DNA from: Tragulus kanchil
Lineage: Eukaryota > Chordata > Mammalia > Artiodactyla > Tragulidae
DNA length: 64,000 nucleotides
Reading direction: 5' to 3'
Assembly (NCBI GenBank): GCA_022376925.1
Contig: JAIOJX010000032.1
Span: 295,172,897 to 295,236,896, forward strand
In this document: positions 12,001 to 24,840 of the stretch, piece after piece
How positions within the stretch are numbered: the first letter of the stretch is position 1
How the letters are laid out: the number at the start of each line of letters is the position of its first letter
The notes under the pieces: model-generated
What the model saw: the letters and a program-made list of their open reading frames with translations, nothing else
Told to the model about the DNA's origin: nothing
Database searches by the model: none
Made by a program: the position numbers and the translations under genes

Positions 12001-15000
12001 ATCAGTGAAAGCAAAGAGTCCTGACCATTGAACTGTCAGGGAGTTAACAGGTCTAGCAAAAAAAATTTTTTAATATTTATTTATTTAGCTTCACCAGGTC
12101 TTAGTTGCGGCATGTGGGATCTTAGTTCCCTAACCAGGGATCGAACCCTGGCCCCTTGCATTGGGAACTCAGAGTCTTAGCTACTGGACCACCAGGGAAG
12201 TCCTCAGGTCTAGCAAATTTTAACAATAACCATTTTTCTTTTTTTTTTAATTTTATGGCCTCTTTTATTAGTCTTAATTCTTTGGCCTGCGTGGGCCACC
12301 CATCACAGTGGCCTCTCTCATTGCAGAGCACCGGCTCTGGGCACATGCACTCCAGAGTGCTGGCTTGTAATTGGATACACTGATCCAGCTGCTCCACTGT
12401 ATATGGGATCTTCCTGTGCCAGGGATCAAACCGGTGCCCTTTGCATTGCAAGGCAGACTCTTTTTTTTTTTTTTTAAGATTTATTTATTTATTTATTTAT
12501 TTTGGGCAGGGGTCGGGTTGGGGAGGGAGGGGAGCGGGTGGGCCACTTCTATTGGTCTTTCAGTTCTCCATGTTCATCCGTCTTTGTTCTTTGGCTCCTG
12601 TGGGCCTCCCATCGCGGTGGCGTCTGTCGTCGCAGAGCACCAGCTCTGGGCGCTTGCACTCCAGAGCTCCGGCTCGGTAATTGGACACATCAGTCCAGCC
12701 GCTCCGCGGCACGTGGGATCTTCCCAGGCCAGGGCTCGAACCGGCGCCCCTTGCATTGCAAGGCGGTGTCCTTACCCACTGGACCACCAGGGGAAGCCCC
12801 AAGGCAGACTCTTTACCCACTGGACCACCAGGGAAGCCCAAATTTTAACAAACACTTTTAAGGGCCTTTGAATATTTGGGCTAATTTATAAACAGACATA
12901 TTGAAAAACATTAAATTTGATTTATAAATTTAAAGAATTTCCTTTTTAAGAATGTTATTCAGCAAACATCACTGCAGACTTATGTAATTTTTATAAATCT
13001 GGATCTTAAGTTCTCTCAACTGCATCAACACTTGAATATAATGAATAAATAGTAAGCTTTCTGATTAATAAATTTATAACAATTGATTGTACTTTTTTTT
13101 TTATCTTTTTTGGGGGGGGTAGGGAGGGGGATGGGCAGGCCACTTCTATTGGTCTTTCATTTCTCTATTTTCATCCGTCTTTGTTCTTCGGCTCCTGTGG
13201 GCCTCCCATCGCGGCGCTGGCTCAATAATTGGACGCATCAGTCCAGCCGCTCTGCGGCACATGGGATCTTCCCAGGCCAGGGATCGAACTGGCGCCCCTT
13301 GCACTGCAAGGCGGTGTCCTTACCCACTGGACCACTGGGGGAAGCCCTGTACATTTTAAATTAGAACTACAAACGCGACCTGTTAGTTAAACAGGCCAAA
13401 TCCTCTTAGTTTTACAAAAACTTAAAGATACCACATATGGACAAGAGTCCTTAACATAAAAGTATTAACACTATACACAATTTTCTTTAAGCATTTCTAT
13501 TCTTAATTGTGAATTTTCCTAGAGTAAAAAGATGCTTGTTCGCTAAATAAATATGTCAGGGCAAATAATTTTTACATTACTTTTATGTGTAATTCTCTGC
13601 TTGCTGAGAATTCTTAATCACCAAGGGACATTGGGCAACACGTGACTAGATCCATGTTTGAGCCCTGATGGGACTAATCTGACTTTCACAGAATTTCGCT
13701 CTTAGTGCCTCCTTAGGTCTTTTGTATTAGCTGATGGAATTTTGCATTTCTTTGGATTTTAATTATCTGTATGTTTTCCTACCAAAATCTGAATACTTTA
13801 AGATTTGGCACAATCCTTTCTTTTTATGTCTTCATTTAATATTTTGGGTGTACCATGAAGCATGTGGAAACTTAGTTCCCAGACCAGAAATTGAACCCCT
13901 GCCTCTTGCATGGAAGCGCAGAGTTTTAATCATTAGACCACCAGGGAAGTCTCTTTTTTTCAGTCTGTCTCTTAGGATCACTTAACTCTTAATGGCTATT
14001 CTAGTGGTATCCAATTGAATTCCAGATATCTTTGGAAACATTTTTTTTTTTTAATGAGTTGGTCCTATAATAAAGCACATAGAAGCCGTGATTTTTCTTA
14101 GACTTGGACTTAATATGCTAAAGTGTGCTGCAGATAGGAAGTATATACAGCACAGGGGACAGATCCATTCTTTTTTATGATTACTGAAAACTAATCTGGC
14201 TCTGTTTAGGATCAGGAAAATCTTTATCACTGGTAGGATATCGACTTTCAGTAGTAAATTGGTGAGTTTCAGTGTAGAAACATCAGTGTCCATTACATGC
14301 ACAAGGAAATCACAAGTAAAATTATAAAGTGCTTGCTCACCATCCTCAGGTGTTTTCTTCTTGAGCATCCATAAATCATTCTTTATCCTGTGTAACTCTG
14401 AGCATATCTGGAATGCAGTGCCTTAGTAAGAATTAGGCATTTACTTGTTATGGTTCCTAGAGACTTAATATATTTTGTATTTTCCTCCCCCCTGTATTAT
14501 TCTCTCAATGGCCATACAGACAAGCATGATTATTCTCATGCCAGATGGCGCAAGGTTCCAACAATAAAGACAGGCTCCACTTATGCAGAAATTATGACCT
14601 TAACTCTTCTTCAGAAGACTTGTCTTTTTGGACTTGCCTGGTGATCCAGTGGTTAAGACTCTGTACTTCCACTGCAGGGGGCATGAGTTCTATCCTGGTC
14701 AAGGAACTAAGATCCAGTCACATTCAGCCAAACTGCTGGGGATGAGGAAATGTGACTAGATCCAAAAGGGGGGTTTGAGCCCTGATGGGACTAATCTGAC
14801 TTTCACAGAATTTCGCTCTTAGTGCCTCCTTAGGTCTTTTGTATTAGCTGATGGAATTTTGCATTTCTTTGGATTTTAATTATCTGTATGTTTTCCTACC
14901 AAAATCTGAATACTTTAAGATTTGGCACAATCCTTTCTTTTTATGTCTTCATTTAATATTTTGGGTGTACCATGAAGCATGTGGAAACTTAGTTCCCAGA

Positions 15001-18000
15001 CCAGAAATTGAACCCCTGCCTCTTGCATGGAAGCGCAGAGTTTTAATCATTAGACCACCAGGGAAGTCTCTTTTTTTCAGTCTGTCTCTTAGGATCACTT
15101 AACTCTTAATGGCTATTCTAGTGGTATCCAATTGAATTCCAGATATCTTTGGAAACATTTTTTTTTAATGAGTTGGTCCTATAATAAAGCACATAGAAGC
15201 CGTGATTTTTCTTAGACTTGGACTTAATATGCTAAAGTGTGCTGCAGATAGGAAGTATATACAGCACAGGGGACAGATCCATTCTTTTTTATGATTACTG
15301 AAAACTAATCTGGCTCTGTTTAGGATCAGGAAAATCTTTATCACTGGTAGGATATCGACTTTCAGTAGTAAATTGGTGAGTTTCAGTGTAGAAACATCAG
15401 TGTCCATTACATGCACAAGGAAATCACAAGTAAAATTATAAAGTGCTTGCTCACCATCCTCAGGTGTTTTCTTCTTGAGCATCCATAAATCATTCTTTAT
15501 CCTGTGTAACTCTGAGCATATCTGGAATGCAGTGCCTTAGTAAGAATTAGGCATTTACTTGTTATGGTTCCTAGAGACTTAATATATTTTGTATTTTCCT
15601 CCCCCCTGTATTATTCTCTCAATGGCCATACAGACAAGCATGATTATTCTCATGCCAGATGGCGCAAGGTTCCAACAATAAAGACAGGCTCCACTTATGC
15701 AGAAATTATGACCTTAACTCTTCTTCAGAAGACTTGTCTTTTTGGACTTGCCTGGTGATCCAGTGGTTAAGACTCTGTACTTCCACTGCAGGGGGCATGA
15801 GTTCTATCCCTGGTCAAGGAACTAAGATCCAGCATGCCATCATGGCTCAGCCAAAAAAAAAAAGAAGAGTTGTCGTTTCTGACTTTGAGGAAGGAGGTGA
15901 GATAAGAGTATCCATACACAGAAGATGTCCATGGGGATAGAATGCTTTGTCTGAAAAATACAGTTGGTCAGGGTTTAGTCTGGGAAGCAGACCACTATGG
16001 ATATTATATAATTAATGGACTTATTACAGGAATAAGATTTCATACAATTGTAGGAGAAACTAGATGAGTAAGAGTTTAAAACAGATGAAGAATCAGAACA
16101 TCACTGGCCAGTTCTTCTGTAGTGCTGTTATGGGTATACAGATCCACGCTGGCCACAGCATCTGGGGTAGATCCCGGGTCTGACTGATGGAGTAGGATCA
16201 TGCCAGGAGAGCGGGCAAAGTCTTTGGTGTGGTGGGCTGTTGCCTCTACAGCCCGTTTCTGGATGTGGAGCTGCGGGGTGCGAGGACAACCTGGAGTATC
16301 CCAGGCCTGCTGTCCACAGTGACCTTCAGCATGTAAGCAGCTGCCGCTTTTTTACCTTCTAGGTCTTAGGCAGATTTCTCTTTTTTAACAAACAGAATCG
16401 AGAACCCTACATGGCAGGAGGTTGGGGGAAGCCTAGTTCTAGCTAAGCAAATTTGCTGAGCGTCTACCTTTCTCAGTTCAACATTTATGCATACTTTTAA
16501 AATCATATTTAAGCTTTCAAACAAAAGCAGAATTACGCTTCTAATATTCACCTCTTCTTTGTTTCTGTAATTGGTCACATTTTAGCTGTGGCCTTAGTAA
16601 GAATTAGGCATTTACTTGTTATGGTTCCTAGAGACTTAATATATTTTGTATTTTCCTCCCCCCTGTATTATTCTCTCAATGGCCATACAGACAAGCATGA
16701 TTATTCTCATGCCAGATGGCGCAAGGTTCCAACAATAAAGACAGGCTCCACTTATGCAGAAATTATGACCTTAACTCTTCTTCAGAAGACTTGTCTTTTT
16801 GGACTTGCCTGGTGATCCAGTGGTTAAGACTCTGTACTTCCACTGCAGGGGGCATGAGTTCTATCCCTGGTCAAGGAACTAAGATCCAGCATGCCATCAT
16901 GGCTCAGCCAAAAAAAAAAAGAAGAGTTGTCGTTTCTGACTTTGAGGAAGGAGGTGAGATAAGAGTATCCATACACAGAAGATGTCCATGGGGATAGAAT
17001 GCTTTGTCTGAAAAATACAGTTGGTCAGGGTTTAGTCTGGGAAGCAGACCACTATGGATATTATATAATTAATGGACTTATTACAGGAATAAGATTTCAT
17101 ACAATTGTAGGAGAAACTAGATGAGTAAGAGTTTAAAACAGATGAAGAATCAGAACATCACTGGCCAGTTCTTCTGTAGTGCTGTTATGGGTATACAGAT
17201 CCACGCTGGCCACAGCATCTGGGGTAGATCCCGGGTCTGACTGATGGAGTAGGATCATGCCAGGAGAGCGGGCAAAGTCTTTGGTGTGGTGGGCTGTTGC
17301 CTCTACAGCCCGTTTCTGGATGTGGAGCTGCGGGGTGCGAGGACAACCTGGAGTATCCCAGGCCTGCTGTCCACAGTGACCTTCAGCATGTAAGCAGCTG
17401 CCGCTTTTTTACCTTCTAGGTCTTAGGCAGATTTCTCTTTTTTAACAAACAGAATCGAGAACCCTACATGGCAGGAGGTTGGGGGAAGCCTAGTTCTAGC
17501 TAAGCAAATTTGCTGAGCGTCTACCTTTCTCAGTTCAACATTTATGCATACTTTTAAAATCATATTTAAGCTTTCAAACAAAAGCAGAATTACGCTTCTA
17601 ATATTCACCTCTTCTTTGTTTCTGTAATTGGTCACATGGTTGTAGCTGTGGTCTTCTACTTTTTTATATGTATTTTTAATATTTATTATCTATTTGGCTC
17701 TTGGTTGCTACATGTGAGCTCTAGTTCCCTGACCAGGGACCAATCTCCAGCTGCCTGCATTATTATTTATGAGAATGGAGCTCATTGTCATTTATCAGAA
17801 CGGCAAAAATTTTAAAGTCTGTAGTCATTTTTTCTTAACCATTTCCTATTCCTTTTGATCTCAGCAAGAACCTTAGTTGGTCAGTTTCTTGTGTTATGGC
17901 ATGACCCAGACGTACATCACTAAAGGGTAACGGTCCGAGGAGTGCCTGAATTGAACTGTTGTAGTTTTCACTGACTTTGTTTGTGGGACATGGAAGTACA

Positions 18001-21000
18001 GGAAAGGCCTCAGAGGATTCTCTGTCCTCCTGTATACTCACTTCCATCACCGTATAGTGACAGACCTCCATTTTCCTCTTATGGTGTCAGGGTCAGTTTC
18101 TTTTGCCAATAAATAACCTCCTGTTCCTTGCATTTTGGATCACTGGCATGAGTAGCCCAAATTGGCCAGGTGATGGGCTCAACTTCTAGTTTAATGGAAC
18201 CATAGTGTCTCCTGGTAGAAAATCTTCTTAAGGATTGAAAACTTCTCTTTTGTTTTCTGACCCTGCTGGGCAGCTTGCAGGTTCTCAATTCCCCAGCCAG
18301 GAATTCAGCCCAGACCATGGTAGAGAAAACTCCAAGGACCACCAGGAAGTTCCCAGGAGTGAACACTTCTAAACCAGCAGAAATCAAACTTAGAAGTTGG
18401 GGAAGTAGAACTTTCACTTGCAAAAGTTTAGAGGTAATAGTGAGAAGAGTCACATCGCATTCCTACCCTTTAAATTCTGAACTAGTGAACCCTCCTTACA
18501 GAAGAAATTGTTTCCTAATTGAGAGCATGTACCACATACTGGAGGACATTATCCCAACCCAGCAAAATGTTGCTAGTGTCTAGCTGGTACTGTAGCTGTC
18601 CTCAAAAGGCCATTTGTATTTCTCAGAAGATAGAAACTACATCAGTAGCGGAACAGAGAAAAGTTAAATACAAAGAGCTGTCAACTGGTAAAAGATACTC
18701 AACCACTAAAATGGGTAAAAGAGGGCCCTGAAAGGGCTCCGAAATAGTGTATGCAGAAGCCAGCAATTGTACCTTCTAGGATAAGGGAGTGAACAGAGAA
18801 AGAACTAGCAAAATACCTCCCTCCAGCCCCCATCCTAACCTGAAATACAGACTTCTTTGGAGAGAGTATGACTGCCACACGGATGTGTGGTGACAGTTGT
18901 GAGAGCAGTGAGCTGGAGCTGGTCCATAGAAGTGGCCTACAGAGAGACTGAGAAATTTGCCCGAGTTTGTGTGGGCAGGAGCCAGTCTGTGATGGCCTCT
19001 GTGGTGAGTACTGGCAGACCTGTACACAGCGACCGGGTGAAATGTGAACAGTCTGTGGGAAGGGGAGCCCCTCCCACTCTGTCATCTTGCAGTGGCCCTG
19101 CAGTGCCTTTATTAATAAAATCTAACATCATTGAACCAGTTGGAAAAGGTGCCCTTGTTTAGAAGGCTCAGCCTCATAACACAAAGAATGGATTTGACAC
19201 TGAGAGACAATAAACTGATAATGCCTACTACTCCACTATTCTTTCAGGCAAGCCACTTAAGATGATGGAGGACATGGTAAGACCAGTGAAATTCCTGACC
19301 ATGTGCCTTAATTACTTATAAAATAAGTTCCCCAGTCAGAAGCAGTGTTGTATGAAATATCATGAGTCATAAGGTATTCTCTAAGTTCACAGGTGGTGGT
19401 TTTGACAGAAATAGTGAGGACAAGGAAGACAGATCGTGGTGGTGGTGGTGTAGTTAAGTCATGTCCAACTCTTTGTGACCTCCTGGACTGTAGCCTGAAA
19501 GGCTCCTCTGTCCATGAGATTTCTCTGGCAAGAATACTGGAGTGGGTTGCTATTTCCTTCTTCAGAGGATCTTCATGACCCACAGATCGAACCCGGGTCT
19601 CCTGCACTGCAAGTAGATTCTTTACTGCTGAGCCACCAGGAAAGCCCTCTGTATCTATAGTCTATTCCAAAAAGAAAAAATGACTGCCCCTTCCAGTCTC
19701 AGGAATGGTGGCATTGTTGGTCCTATGCAGTTGGCAGCCTAGGCACTCATCATTGGCTACAGTCAGGTTGGTCTTGGTGAGTGAAAGCTCGTGTTGCAAC
19801 CTTCATCTTGGCTGCTGCAACCACTGTGATCATGAATACATTGGTTAAAACATGGGTGGCTAGGGAAAGAGGCTGACTGGCCCTGTGATACACTGCATTA
19901 CAAGTTAAATTAGGGTTTGCATCTAGAATATCGCTTGTAGTAAGAAGGGTGGAGAGGACAGCAAGAGCCAGATCATGGAAGGTCCTCTGTACTCAGGGGT
20001 TCAGAATTTATCATATAAGTAGTAAGAGAAGTATTTGAGCAGACAGGTCAATAATCAACTTTCACTTAACAAACAATAGTTACGTATTGGTGGATGAATT
20101 AGAAAGATGTACTAGAGGCAGAACTGTCGTATTGCTTCAAAGTCTGGATAAGATGAGATGAAACATGAAGTAAGATATAAACCATAGAAATAAAGCCAGT
20201 GGGTTGGATGTGAGAGATGCTGAGGAGGTGAAGCTTAGAAGACTTGCATGGATGGTCAGACTAATCACTAAAATAGAGAATGTGGAGGAAGAGATGTAGG
20301 GAAAGGATTTGAGTTCAGCTCTGGATGCGTTGAATTTAAAGGGTCTACGTAGGGCTTCCCTGCTGGGCCAGTGGGTAAAGAGTCTGCCTTGCAGAGCAAA
20401 GGGCACCGGTTTGATCCCTGGCCTGGGAGGATCCCAAATGCCGTGGAGCAGCTGGACTGGTGTGTCGAATTACCAGCCAGTGCTCTGGAGCTCATGTGCC
20501 CAGAGCTGGTGCTCTGCAACAAGAGAGGCTGCTGCAATGGGAGGCCCACACAAGCCGTAGAATAAAGATAAATGAAAATAAATACATATAAAACCAATAA
20601 AAGAGGCCAAAATTTTGAAAAAAAAAAGTTAAAAAAAATAAAGTGTCTTTATAGCATCTAGGTGATTTTCAGTAAGTAATTGGATATACTTACCAATTGG
20701 ATAGAATTAGTCTGGTCTGGAAAAGAGATTTGGGTGTTATCAACATATATATTGTAGTCTAGTCCATGAATAGCCAAGATTGCATGCAGAGTAAAAGGAG
20801 AGAAGGGCAAAGGTTGGACTCCTGGAACACTTGTATTTAATGGAATGTCAGAAAAGAGGTCGGGGTCCAAGATCAGTGACACAGAAACCAAGGGATGAGG
20901 CAGTGAGAAAAAGTTAGTCAAGGGCTAAGTGACTCAGAAAAACAGGGTAGTTGAAATAAGATCATGGCCTTCCTCCTCCCAAGTTTTTAATGCATAGTTT

Positions 21001-24000
21001 AAATAGTTAATATATTTTGCATTGTTCTCCCCATCCCCCACAAAAAAGTGAAAAATGACCTTTCTCTGTAGTCTTACCAGCATTGTGTTTTCAGACTTTT
21101 AGATTTTCGCCATTATCTAATGAATGAAAAGTGGTATCTCAGGACAGTCTTTTATTTTTTAATTTTTATTTTACTTTTAACTTTTACAGAGTTTTGTTGT
21201 TTACAGATATGTATGATCCCAGATTAGTCATATGTATATCCACCCCCATCCCACCTCTCCAGCCCGTTGCACAGCACCCCTGTAGGATCCTCTTTTCTCA
21301 CAGCGCAATGACAGTAGCTATTTTTTTCGCATATGATAGTATAAGTTTTCATGCTACTTCCTTTACGCCTCCCACCCACTGTTCATTCCCCACAATGTCC
21401 ATATGTCTACTGTCCATGTCTGTTTTTCCATTGCTTCACTGCATGTGTTATCATTACCATCCTACTAGATTCCATATATGTGTGTTAGTATATTGTATTT
21501 GTCCTTCTCTTTTTGACTTACTTCACTTTTTATGATAGGTTCTAGATCCAGTCAGGACAGTCTTACTTTGTATTTACCTCATTATGAGTTTGGTTAACTG
21601 TATTTTCATATGATTTTGGAGTTGTTTTTATTTCATTTTTCATGAGCTAGCAGTTCATAACACTTCGCCTATTTTCCTTTTGGATCATTGTTATTGATTC
21701 CTAGGGATTCTTTATAGGAAAATTAGTCTTTTGTTATATATATGGTAAATGTTGTCTTTCAGTTTGTCATTTTTCTTTTTGTTTAGCTTATAGTATAATT
21801 TGCCATGCATAGTTGTTGGATGTTTTTGGGTTATTTGCTCTTTTATTTTGTTTGGGGTAGTCAGATTTACCCATCTTTTCTTTATAGCTTCTGGATTTCA
21901 GGTCAGTTTTAAAAAGTTTCCCTTACTCCAGGGCCTTTCCTACCTTTTTTTTTTTAGACCATTGGGTTTTTTTATTAATTTTTTTGATGTGGGCCATTTT
22001 GAAAATCTTTACTGAATTTGTTGCAGAAAAACAGGGTAGTTGAAATAAGATCATGGCCTTCCTCCTCCCAAGTTTTTAATGCATAGTTTAAATAGTTAAT
22101 ATATTTTGCATTGTTCTCCCCATCCCCCACAAAAAAGTGAAAAATGACCTTTCTCTGTAGTCTTACCAGCATTGTGTTTTCAGACTTTTAGATTTTCGCC
22201 ATTATCTAATGAATGAAAAGTGGTATCTCAGGACAGTCTTTTATTTTTTAATTTTTATTTTACTTTTAACTTTTACAGAGTTTTGTTGTTTACAGATATG
22301 TATGATCCCAGATTAGTCATATGTATATCCACCCCCATCCCACCTCTCCAGCCCGTTGCACAGCACCCCTGTAGGATCCTCTTTTCTCACAGCGCAATGA
22401 CAGTAGCTATTTTTTTCGCATATGATAGTATAAGTTTTCATGCTACTTCCTTTACGCCTCCCACCCACTGTTCATTCCCCACAATGTCCATATGTCTACT
22501 GTCCATGTCTGTTTTTCCATTGCTTCACTGCATGTGTTATCATTACCATCCTACTAGATTCCATATATGTGTGTTAGTATATTGTATTTGTCCTTCTCTT
22601 TTTGACTTACTTCACTTTTTATGATAGGTTCTAGATCCAGTCAGGACAGTCTTACTTTGTATTTACCTCATTATGAGTTTGGTTAACTGTATTTTCATAT
22701 GATTTTGGAGTTGTTTTTATTTCATTTTTCATGAGCTAGCAGTTCATAACACTTCGCCTATTTTCCTTTTGGATCATTGTTATTGATTCCTAGGGATTCT
22801 TTATAGGAAAATTAGTCTTTTGTTATATATATGGTAAATGTTGTCTTTCAGTTTGTCATTTTTCTTTTTGTTTAGCTTATAGTATAATTTGCCATGCATA
22901 GTTGTTGGATGTTTTTGGGTTATTTGCTCTTTTATTTTGTTTGGGGTAGTCAGATTTACCCATCTTTTCTTTATAGCTTCTGGATTTCAGGTCAGTTTTA
23001 AAAAGTTTCCCTTACTCCAGGGCCTTTCCTACCTTTTTTTTTTTAGACCATTGGGTTTTTTTATTAATTTTTTTTTGATGTGGGCCATTTTGAAAATCTT
23101 TACTGAATTTGTTGCAGTATGCTTCTGTTTTATGTTTTGGCTTTTTGGCCACAAGCCATGTGGGATCTTAGTTCCCTGACCAGGGATCAAACCTGGACCA
23201 CCAAGGAAGTCCTGACCTTTCTTTCTTTCTTCTGCTTCTTTTTTTTGAATTTTGGCCTCTTTTTATTGATTTTTTATTTATTTATTTTTCATTCATCTTT
23301 ATTCTTCGGCCTCTGTGGGCCTCCCATTGCAGTGGCCTCTCTTGTTACAGAGCACCGGCTCTGGGCACATGCGCTCCAGAGTGCTGGTTCATAATTGGAC
23401 ACACCGGTCCAGCTGCTCTGCGGCATGTGGGATCTTCCTGGGCCAGGGATCAAACTGGCACCCCTTGCAAGGCAGACTCTACCCAGTGGACCACCAGGGA
23501 AGCAACCTGGCCTTTCTTACTTTGTTTTCTTCTGTTATTTTTGTGAACCTGTGTCTTTAAAAGAGAGAGAGAAAAGTTTTATTGGGGTATAGTGAATAAA
23601 ATTCACCCATTTTAAGTGTATAGTTCATGGTTTTTAGTGAATTTACAGGGTTGTGCACCTGTCACCTCAGTCCAGTTTTAGGACATTTTCATCATCGCCC
23701 AGAGATCCTTGGTGTACTTTAACAAGCAATGTCTGTTTCCCCTCCAGGCCACGGATATCCACTAATCTGCTTTGAATCTCTATGATTTTCGTTTAGTAGA
23801 CATTTTATTATTTTATTTCTTATCAGTGATTAGCTTTTAGTAAATCAGAACAGTAGACATGTTATGTAAATGGAATCCTATAAAATCCTTTTGTAGCTGG
23901 TTGCTTTCATTTTGCAAAATCCTTTTTGTAGCTGGTTGCTTTCATTTTGCATAATTTTGTAAATTTGTGGTGAAATACACTTAAAATTTTCTGTCCTTTT

Positions 24001-24808
24001 GTTTTCTATGTTTTTACTTTGTTATTTATTTATTTGGGGAGTGGAGAGGGAGGGGGGGCAGGTGGGCCACTTCTATTGGTCTTTCATTTCTCTATTTTCA
24101 TCCATCTTTGTTCTTTGACCTGTGTGGGCCTCCCATTGCAGTGGCCTCTGTTGTTGCAGAGCGCCGGCTCTGGGCACATGCGCTCCAGAACTCCAGCTCT
24201 GTAATTAGACACATCGGTCCAGCCGCTCCGGGGCACGTGGGATCTTCCCAGGCCAGGGATCGAACCGGCGCCCCTTGCGCTGCGAGGCAGTGTCCTTACC
24301 CACTGGACCACCAGGAAAGCCCCTTTGTTATTTATTTTTAACTGAAATGTAGTTGATTCACAATGTTGTATTAGTTGCAGATGTATAGCAAAGTGATTTC
24401 AGTCATACATATATATGTATGTGATTTTTTTCTGTCTTTTCCATTATAGGGTTTTAGGTTGTTGTAAGATACTAACTATAGTTCCCTGTGCTATACAGTA
24501 GGTCCTTGTTGAATCTTTTTAAGTGTTAAGTTTAGTAGTGTTAAGTAAGTACATTCACATTGTTGAACAACCCATCTCTAGGGCTCTGCATCTTGTAAAA
24601 TTAGAAGTCTGTGCCCATTAAAAAACTCCCCATTCTCCCTTTCCCCTAGCCCCAGAAAACTGCCATTCTACTTTCTATCTCTGAGAATTTGGCTTTTGTT
24701 CATTTTTTTTTCTCATCGTTTTCTGTTTCATTGATTTCTGCACTGTATTTCCTTCCTTGGTTAGTTTTTTTTTTTTTTTTTTTTTTCCTTTTCCCCATCA
24801 TGCCTCTT

Positions 24809-24840
<32 letters not shown>

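Larger units (their letters stand above)
10191..12343. repeat. Tandem duplication D (period about 1100 bp), intron 1
   Basis: Copy 1 is 10191-11242 and copy 2 is 11290-12343, separated by about 47 bases. That filler ('gatgaatttaagtagaaataaat...') reads as a garbled version of the SINE tail that lies just left of copy 1 (10116-10190), as expected of a noisy contig end. Confidence 0.93.
13642..15832. repeat. Tandem duplication E (period about 1110-1117 bp), intron 1
   Basis: Copy 1 is 13642-14717 and copy 2 is 14752-15832. The 34-base filler at 14718-14751 ('tcacattcagccaaactgctgggg...') is a garbled form of the true continuation at 15833 ('catgccatcatggctcagccaaaa'). This is a signature of low-quality sequence at a contig end. 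Confidence 0.93.
20935..23117. repeat. Tandem duplication G (period about 1090 bp), intron 1
   Basis: Copy 1 is 20935-22026 and copy 2 is 22024-23117. The junction shares 'cag'. The net length difference of 2 bases is at a T-run (TTTTTTTGATG against TTTTTTTTTGATG type). It carries an L1 3' fragment. Confidence 0.95.

Noticed and set aside
12371..12871. 166-codon open frame
   Set aside because: Lies entirely over two nested SINEs. The CpG-rich SINE body keeps frames open on both strands, and the same peptides recur at every copy.
15836..15940. Apparent nuclear-localisation motif ([12 protein letters not shown])
   Set aside because: It is the translated A-rich tail of a short SINE, repeated at 16893 by duplication F. 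Not a protein.
18079..18453. 124-codon frame as a novel small gene
   Set aside because: It falls within the ERVL-like relic on the same strand, and the surrounding sequence is broken by stops.
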